From: JAAEQG01 sp023133475
GTDB lineage: Bacteria > Planctomycetota > Phycisphaerae > UBA1845
Assembly: GCA_030631415.1 (NCBI GenBank)
Contig: DAOVLE010000203.1
Location: 1 to 9,911 of the forward strand
DNA: 9,911 nucleotides
Direction of reading: 5' to 3'
The stretch's first letter is position 1. Each line of letters begins with the position of its first letter. Position numbers and translations under genes: made by a program. Shown here piece by piece: positions 6,303 to 9,911 of the stretch. Under the pieces are notes generated by a model. That model saw only the letters and a list, made by a program, of their open reading frames with translations, had not been told where the DNA came from and did not search any database.

Positions 6303-6383
6303 GTCCAAAGTCCCTGGTCCAAAGTCCAAAGTCAGAAACCAACAGGACTTTGGACTTTGGACCTTGGACTTTGGACTTTGGAC
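6303..6383. repeat. TCCAAAG heptamer repeat forming a 31-bp hairpin
   Basis: Tandem TCCAAAG units at 6303-6333 are followed, after a 12-base loop, by inverse units at 6346-6383. The two arms pair perfectly for 18 bp (6316-6333 with 6346-6363), then after a 2x2 internal loop for 11 bp (6303-6313 with 6366-6376). It lies between convergent stops and could end transcription from both sides or act at the RNA level. Confidence 0.85.
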
Positions 6384-6388
6384 TCGTC

Positions 6389-6416
6389 GCCGGTTGGTGG
6401 GTTCCACCCACCCTAC
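6389..6416. repeat. 28-bp palindromic repeat at a convergent junction
   Basis: This has the same ends as the unit at 2421-2468 without its 20-bp insertion. The inner stem is GGTGGG-TTCCA-CCCACC. It lies 23 bases beyond the mutM stop. Confidence 0.7.
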
Positions 6417-6439
6417 TGGGTGGCACGGCGATTGGAGTG

Positions 6440-7252
6440 TCATAGGCTCTGACATTTGGGGCAGAAATGAGTGGATCGCCCCGCGGTTTGGGCACGCTCG
6501 ATCGTGGTGCCACACTGTCGGCAGTCCGCACCGTGGCGCCCGTAAACCCGCAGGCGTTTCTGGAACGATCCCCTTTCGTTCCGGGATGTCAGATAACTGT
6601 TGATGGTGCTGCCCTCGGCAGCGATGGCGGCTTCGAGCACTTGCTTGATAGCCCGGTGCAACCGCTTGACCCGGTCGGGATGCAGTTGGTCCGCGCGGGC
6701 CGGCGGATAGATGCCGGCGCGGGACAGGGCTTCGTCACAGTAAATGTTCCCCAGCCCGGCGATGAGCGCCTGATCGAGGAGTAAGGCCTTGATCTGACGC
6801 GGGCGGTCCAGCAGGCGGCGGAAAGTTCGCAAGCCCATCTCAAGCGGGTCGGCTCCCAGGCGGGCAAAACCGGCGGAATCGTCAGCGCCGTCAAGCAGCC
6901 AGATACCCCCGAAACGTCTCGAATCACGAAAACGCAGTTCTTGCCGGCTGCCCTCCAACACCACCCGCAGGTGGGTATGCCCAGCCACCTCCGCCTCTGC
7001 CGGCACGACGGACACATGACCGGTCATGCCCAGCCCAAACACCAATCGCATGTTTTTATCAAGGTCCAGCACTACGCGCTTGCCGCGGCGGAGCACCTCG
7101 AGCACTCTGTGACCCGGGAGCCGTTCAGTCAGCCCACCGGCACCACCACGAACCACATCGGAGCGCAAATGCCGCACTTGGCCTAACATTGCGCCTTGCA
7201 GTTGCTTTCGAATTTGGCGCACCATGGTTTCAGCTTCGGGCAATTCGGGCAT
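6440..7252 (-). CDS. mutM: Formamidopyrimidine-DNA glycosylase
   Basis: This bifunctional DNA glycosylase/AP lyase removes 8-oxoguanine and formamidopyrimidines in base excision repair. The protein is 270 residues, normal for Fpg. All key features are present: the start MPELPE with catalytic Pro2 and Glu3, a conserved Lys58 in RRGKRV, a helix-two-turn-helix around LIAGLGNIYCDEAL, GSTINSY, and a C-terminal zinc finger with CRQC and CPKC pairs. The ATG at 7252 is chosen because the enzyme needs Pro2 exposed after Met removal; the ATG at 7261 lies inside a -10-like TACAAT and would bury Pro2. No Shine-Dalgarno is evident. The gene stands between repeat-rich spacers and is convergent with the glycosyltransferase gene; it appears to be a single-gene unit. 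Confidence 0.97.
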   Translation of the reverse strand: MPELPEAETMVRQIRKQLQGAMLGQVRHLRSDVVRGGAGGLTERLPGHRVLEVLRRGKRVVLDLDKNMRLVFGLGMTGHVSVVPAEAEVAGHTHLRVVLEGSRQELRFRDSRRFGGIWLLDGADDSAGFARLGADPLEMGLRTFRRLLDRPRQIKALLLDQALIAGLGNIYCDEALSRAGIYPPARADQLHPDRVKRLHRAIKQVLEAAIAAEGSTINSYLTSRNERGSFQKRLRVYGRHGADCRQCGTTIERAQTAGRSTHFCPKCQSL

Positions 7253-7259
7253 GGGCAAC

Positions 7260-7287
7260 ATTGTAGCCGAGTAGGGCAGGTTGAAAA
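7260..7287 (-). promoter_or_regulatory. Candidate mutM promoter
   Basis: On the minus strand TTTTCA (7287-7282) and TACAAT (7265-7260) are separated by 16 bp. The -10 ends seven bases before the ATG at 7252, so transcription would begin at or next to the start codon (leaderless mRNA). Confidence 0.4.
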
Positions 7288-7300
7288 CATGTCAGTATCT

Positions 7301-7554
7301 GTAGGTCGGGTCCGCCGCCGCTAACCCGCATTTCTCACACCGCAGAGAACGCGGAGATCGCAGAGTATTTTCTAGAAAGAAGTTACAGCTAAATTAGGGC
7401 GTGTCGGGTTTTGACAGTGTGTTTATTGCCTGTTCAACGCTAATTGCAATAACTCCCTACCTCTCAACTCTCTGCGTGCTCTGCGTGCTCCGCGGTGAAA
7501 TATCCGGGCTAAAGCCATGGGCCACCCACCGGCGGCGGGTGGAACCCGCCCTAC
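7301..7554. mobile_element. 254-bp composite repeat element
   Basis: The left end, GTAGGTCGGGTCCGCCGCC, is an imperfect inverse complement of the right end (7531-7554, ending AACCCGCCCTAC). The interior joins two blocks: 7322-7432, which recurs inverted at 1-113, and 7424-7495, which recurs at 5033-5110. It fills almost the whole 298-base spacer between mutM and the histidine kinase gene, and nothing else is seen there. The rightmost bases provide the kinase stop codon. It carries no gene. Confidence 0.65.
7507..7522. repeat. 16-bp inverted repeat, left partner
   Basis: GGCTAAAGCCATGGGC is the exact inverse complement of 8726-8741. The next bases also match in part, giving about 22 of 24. 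The pair flanks the histidine kinase gene. Confidence 0.7.
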
Positions 7555-8678
7555 GTGCCCCGAGTTGGCAGCTTGGGATTGAGAGGCAGAGTGATCTTGA
7601 AGATGGCCCCTTCACCTACCGTGGACTCGACGGTAATCCGCCCACCCATGACCTGGACGATACCGTGTGCCACCGCCAGACCCAAACCCGGTCGGGCACT
7701 CTCCCCCCCCTCGCCATCGCAGTCCTTGGTGCTGTAGAACGGCTCGAAAATGCGATCCAGCAACTGCTCGGGGACCCCGTATCCGGTATCGCGGACGCTG
7801 ACCAGGTATCCGCCCTCGATCGGCCCCAGCCCCAGGGTCAACTTGCCACCGTCGGGCATGGCTTCCATGGCATTGCGAATCACATTCTTCAACACCGTCT
7901 TGAACTGCACGCCGGGCACCGCGGTGACCGGAACCGGATCGAGTAGCACATCCAATTCAATGCCCGAGCCCTTCAACTGTATCTCCAGCACCTCTGTCGT
8001 TTCGAGGAAAGTTTCGGTGAGGTCCGCCAGATCCGCCGTGCGAAAATCCCCTTCGGCGAAGGTCAGCAGGCTATCCCCCAATTCCGCAGCCCGGGCCAGC
8101 GCATGAGCGGTCTTTCCCAGTACACGGTTGGTCATGGCTGGGTCATCGCAAGCCAGGGCAAAGTCCACACTGGTGATAACCCCGCCGAGAATGTTGTTGA
8201 AATAGTGGGCCATGGCGCCGGCCATCGCGCCCAACGAGACCATCTTGCGATTCTGAGCCACCTGCTCCTGAAGCATGACTCGCCTGGTAATGTCGCGGAT
8301 GTTGGCGGAGACGCCGATAATCTCCCCTTCATCGTTGACTATCGGGGATATCACGGCTGCCAGCCGGCGACGGTTCCCCTGAGCGTCGCGGTAGCAGAAC
8401 TCGAATTCGCCGATTCCTCCCCCGGACAGGGCCTGAGAAAGCATCTGCTCCGCTTCGGCACGCTCCTCCTGAGAAATGACGGAGAGGAACGCGGTGCCGA
8501 GCATCCGCTCGGGGGCGGCTCCGAACATGCGTGCGGCAGCCCGGTTCCAGAAGCGAATCCGCAAATCCGCGCCCGCCGCCACCACCGCCACCCCGGCATG
8601 TTCGCAGAGCATACGAAAGAAAGCGTCCGAACAACGGTTTTCGCTGCCCTGATTGTCTGTGTCGCATTTCTGGGACAT
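7551..8678 (-). CDS. Cytoplasmic PAS-domain sensor histidine kinase
   Basis: This two-component sensor kinase of 375 residues has no membrane segment, so it senses an internal signal or partner. A PAS domain spans about residues 18-130 (GADLRIRFWNRAAARMFG, then a PAC-like GVSANIRDITRR). The dimerisation/phosphoacceptor region follows with GAMAGAMAHYFNN, His158 being the predicted phosphorylation site. The HATPase domain has an N-box around Asn269, a G1 box DTGYG (Asp297), FEPFYSTK and GLGLAV (331-336). Tyr159 replaces the acidic residue common at H+1. The start at 8678 follows AGGTGG at good spacing; an ATG at 8708 would add ten residues. No receiver domain or adjacent response regulator is visible, so it is an orphan kinase here. 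Its TAG stop is the outer end of a dispersed repeat. Confidence 0.93.
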   Translation of the reverse strand: MSQKCDTDNQGSENRCSDAFFRMLCEHAGVAVVAAGADLRIRFWNRAAARMFGAAPERMLGTAFLSVISQEERAEAEQMLSQALSGGGIGEFEFCYRDAQGNRRRLAAVISPIVNDEGEIIGVSANIRDITRRVMLQEQVAQNRKMVSLGAMAGAMAHYFNNILGGVITSVDFALACDDPAMTNRVLGKTAHALARAAELGDSLLTFAEGDFRTADLADLTETFLETTEVLEIQLKGSGIELDVLLDPVPVTAVPGVQFKTVLKNVIRNAMEAMPDGGKLTLGLGPIEGGYLVSVRDTGYGVPEQLLDRIFEPFYSTKDCDGEGGESARPGLGLAVAHGIVQVMGGRITVESTVGEGAIFKITLPLNPKLPTRGT

Positions 8679-8725
8679 AGTGCTGCCACCTAGTGATCTG
8701 TGACGCATGTATCGACGGCTGGGTA

Positions 8726-8747
8726 GCCCATGGCTTTAGCCGTGGGG
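8726..8747. repeat. Stem-loop and right partner of the 16-bp inverted repeat
   Basis: Bases 8726-8741 are the inverse complement of 7507-7522. Locally, CCCATGGCT and AGCCGTGGG (8727-8747) can form a 9-bp stem with one G-T pair. It sits in the 118-base spacer between the lipoprotein stop and the kinase start; no gene is seen there. Confidence 0.6.
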
Positions 8748-8796
8748 GACACGAATCCAAGCACCCAGGCCGCGATTTATCAAACACTCTCATGGG

Positions 8797-9726
8797 CTAA
8801 TCCATTCGCACCACCTGGGGAGTCAAACAGATCACCGTCTCATAGGTAACATTATTCTCCTCGAACGTCAAAAAGCGGCTTGCAACCAGCGAGCCCATGG
8901 TGGCGGTCTCGCTGGGGCCTATCACCAGGGATTCCCCTTGGCCTAGAGACACTTCAGCGCTCAATTGAGAGAACAGCTTGCCTTCATAATCCGGAACTTC
9001 GCGGAGCACTCCATCGACGTTCCGCCAGTGCCTGGTCGTGCTGAATTTCCGCAGTTCCAGGGTCACCTTCACTATTGTACACGCCGGGTCAGCCGGATCG
9101 AGCATATAATCGATGTGCAGAAACTTGGTTCCCCCATCAAAGGTTTGCCCCACCAGTCGCCCGTCTCGCTGGTACTCGAAGAGTGGTTCGCCGGCGCCCA
9201 ACTCACCCAGCCGCAGGCTCAGCGGGCCGACACCTTGAACCGCGTGCCGGGTGTGCAGGCTCCTGGCGTGGTTGGTCTCGAACAGGGTGCGCAAAGCAGG
9301 CCAGGCATCGGCAGAGGCGGTTCCTATGCGTAGCCCGTTGCGGGCCAACAAAGCCGTTGTGCCCGGGTCCGACTGGCTTTCGTCCACGTGGTTCCAGATT
9401 TTCAGCGAGTGGCGGATGCCCAGCACGGGAATGTCCACCCGCAACACCTCGAAGACCATCTGCAACCTGACCGCATCCTCTCCACCGCTCAGCTCACTCG
9501 GGCGGGCGGAGGTGCTAATTATGGGATGGCCGTCCATCAAAGCCGGTTGCGGTGGGTCCGGCGGGTCCGATTGCAGTTTCCAAGGCCAAAACGTAAGGCC
9601 GCTGCACCCTTGTGCCAGAATTGCGGTAGCAAGGGTGAGAATCGCAATCAGTGTTTTGAAGGTGGGGAGCACTTTCCGCTTCTCCGCGCTAGGCCCGGCA
9701 TTTATGCCGGGTGAGTGAGGCTTCAT
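8797..9726 (-). CDS. Lipoprotein with secretin-like C-terminal segment
   Basis: This is a predicted exported lipoprotein of 309 residues. The ATG at 9726 is supported by AGAAGG five bases upstream. The N-terminus has a basic KRK (16-18), a hydrophobic stretch TLIAILTLATAILA and a lipobox AQGC with Cys41. A proline-rich linker (DPPDPPQP) and then a beta-rich domain follow. The last 55 residues (VSLGQGESLVIGPS ... ETVICLTPQVV) resemble the end of type II/III secretin domains, where a similar strand pattern ends in a TP-V motif. This is a weak resemblance, and a full secretin would be longer, so the protein may be a diverged relative or an unrelated periplasmic protein. Residues 5-14 (SPGINAGPSA) are encoded by a 30-bp dispersed repeat that extends the signal-peptide n-region. 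It is transcribed in the same direction as the partial gene beyond 9809, with a repeat between them. Confidence 0.82.
   Translation of the reverse strand: MKPHSPGINAGPSAEKRKVLPTFKTLIAILTLATAILAQGCSGLTFWPWKLQSDPPDPPQPALMDGHPIISTSARPSELSGGEDAVRLQMVFEVLRVDIPVLGIRHSLKIWNHVDESQSDPGTTALLARNGLRIGTASADAWPALRTLFETNHARSLHTRHAVQGVGPLSLRLGELGAGEPLFEYQRDGRLVGQTFDGGTKFLHIDYMLDPADPACTIVKVTLELRKFSTTRHWRNVDGVLREVPDYEGKLFSQLSAEVSLGQGESLVIGPSETATMGSLVASRFLTFEENNVTYETVICLTPQVVRMD
9685..9714. repeat. 30-bp dispersed repeat with perfect hairpin (copy 2, inside a CDS)
   Basis: This copy is identical to 6238-6267. The stem CCCGGCAT-TT-ATGCCGGG is at 9694-9711. It falls within codons 5-14 of the lipoprotein gene, just after its start codon, and stays in frame. 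Confidence 0.85.
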
Positions 9727-9759
9727 TTTGCCTTCTTTCCCTTCCCCCGCCGCACCATA

Positions 9760-9787
9760 CCACAAAGGCGGGTAAAACCCGCCCTAC
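9760..9787. repeat. Solo terminal repeat of the MITE-like family
   Basis: The inverse complement of this segment matches 4995-5022 at 27 of 28 bases, extending past the terminal palindrome into TTTGTGG. The rest of the element is absent. It lies between the lipoprotein start and the stop of the next minus-strand gene and could act as a terminator hairpin (GGCGGGT / ACCCGCC). Confidence 0.75.
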
Positions 9788-9808
9788 CCTGACGTTGAAA
9801 ACGAGCAT

Positions 9809-9910
9809 CTATCGTTTCGGGGACGCCATCTTACGGCGGATTTGCTCGCGTGCGAGGGTAACCGCAACTTCACGCTGCAACGACTCCATGTCAGCCTTGG
9901 CCCGCCGATA
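9809..9910 (-). CDS. 3' end of an unidentified gene (partial)
   Basis: The minus strand reads openly from the window edge for 33 codons to a TAG at 9811-9809. The translation is a charged, amphipathic helix (ADMESLQREVAVTLAREQIR followed by RKMASPKR). Third-position and amino-acid use look like real protein, in contrast to the other frames. The piece is too short to assign; helical tails of this kind occur in many proteins. The start lies beyond the right edge. Confidence 0.55.
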   Translation of the reverse strand, partial: YRRAKADMESLQREVAVTLAREQIRRKMASPKR

Positions 9911-9911
9911 A

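Noticed and set aside
8103..8693. 196-codon plus-strand frame
   Set aside because: It is the antisense shadow of the histidine kinase, whose PAS and kinase motifs are unambiguous.
9711..9911. Plus-strand frame at the right edge
   Set aside because: It begins in the 30-bp repeat and runs through the solo terminal repeat. The opposite strand carries the more credible C-terminal fragment.

Overview
The window looks like chromosomal DNA of a GC-rich, Gram-negative-type bacterium, most likely a planctomycete (Phycisphaerae-like). This is inferred from gene style: large PKD-domain lipoproteins, an InaA/Kdo-type kinase beside a family-4 glycosyltransferase, and a cytoplasmic PAS histidine kinase. 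It also rests on spacers packed with short palindromic repeats, including a CCGCTCCCTTACGGTCGCGG-type unit that I associate with planctomycetes. No rRNA, tRNA, CRISPR array, transposase, integrase or phage gene is visible.

Layout, left to right. 1-295: repeat-filled spacer. 296-2419 (+): large secreted lipoprotein with three PKD-like domains and an unassigned, possibly barrel-like C-terminal domain. 2484-3677 (-): two-domain protein joining a degenerate P-loop kinase-like domain to a nucleoside 2-deoxyribosyltransferase-like domain. 3678-4023: spacer with a palindromic repeat, an octamer repeat, a heptamer repeat and a possible promoter. 4024-4983 (+): lipopolysaccharide-kinase-like protein. 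4995-5134: 140-bp MITE-like element filling the gap to 5160-6245 (+), a family-4 glycosyltransferase fold that lacks its signature catalytic residues. 6246-6439: hairpin-rich spacer. 6440-7252 (-): mutM/fpg DNA glycosylase. 7253-7550: second, larger copy of the repeat element. 7551-8678 (-): PAS-domain histidine kinase. 8797-9726 (-): lipoprotein with a secretin-like tail. 9809-9910 (-): 3' end of a further gene that runs off the window.

The kinase and glycosyltransferase genes probably act together in cell-envelope glycan assembly. The other genes look like independent units: DNA repair, signalling and surface proteins. Almost every spacer is built from the same few dispersed repeats, and these repeats supply the stop codons of two genes and part of the signal peptide of a third. 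I found no clear defence or mobile gene system. The most unusual items are the glycosyltransferase with missing catalytic residues, the P-loop/deoxyribosyltransferase-like fusion, and the repeat family and its invasion of gene ends.
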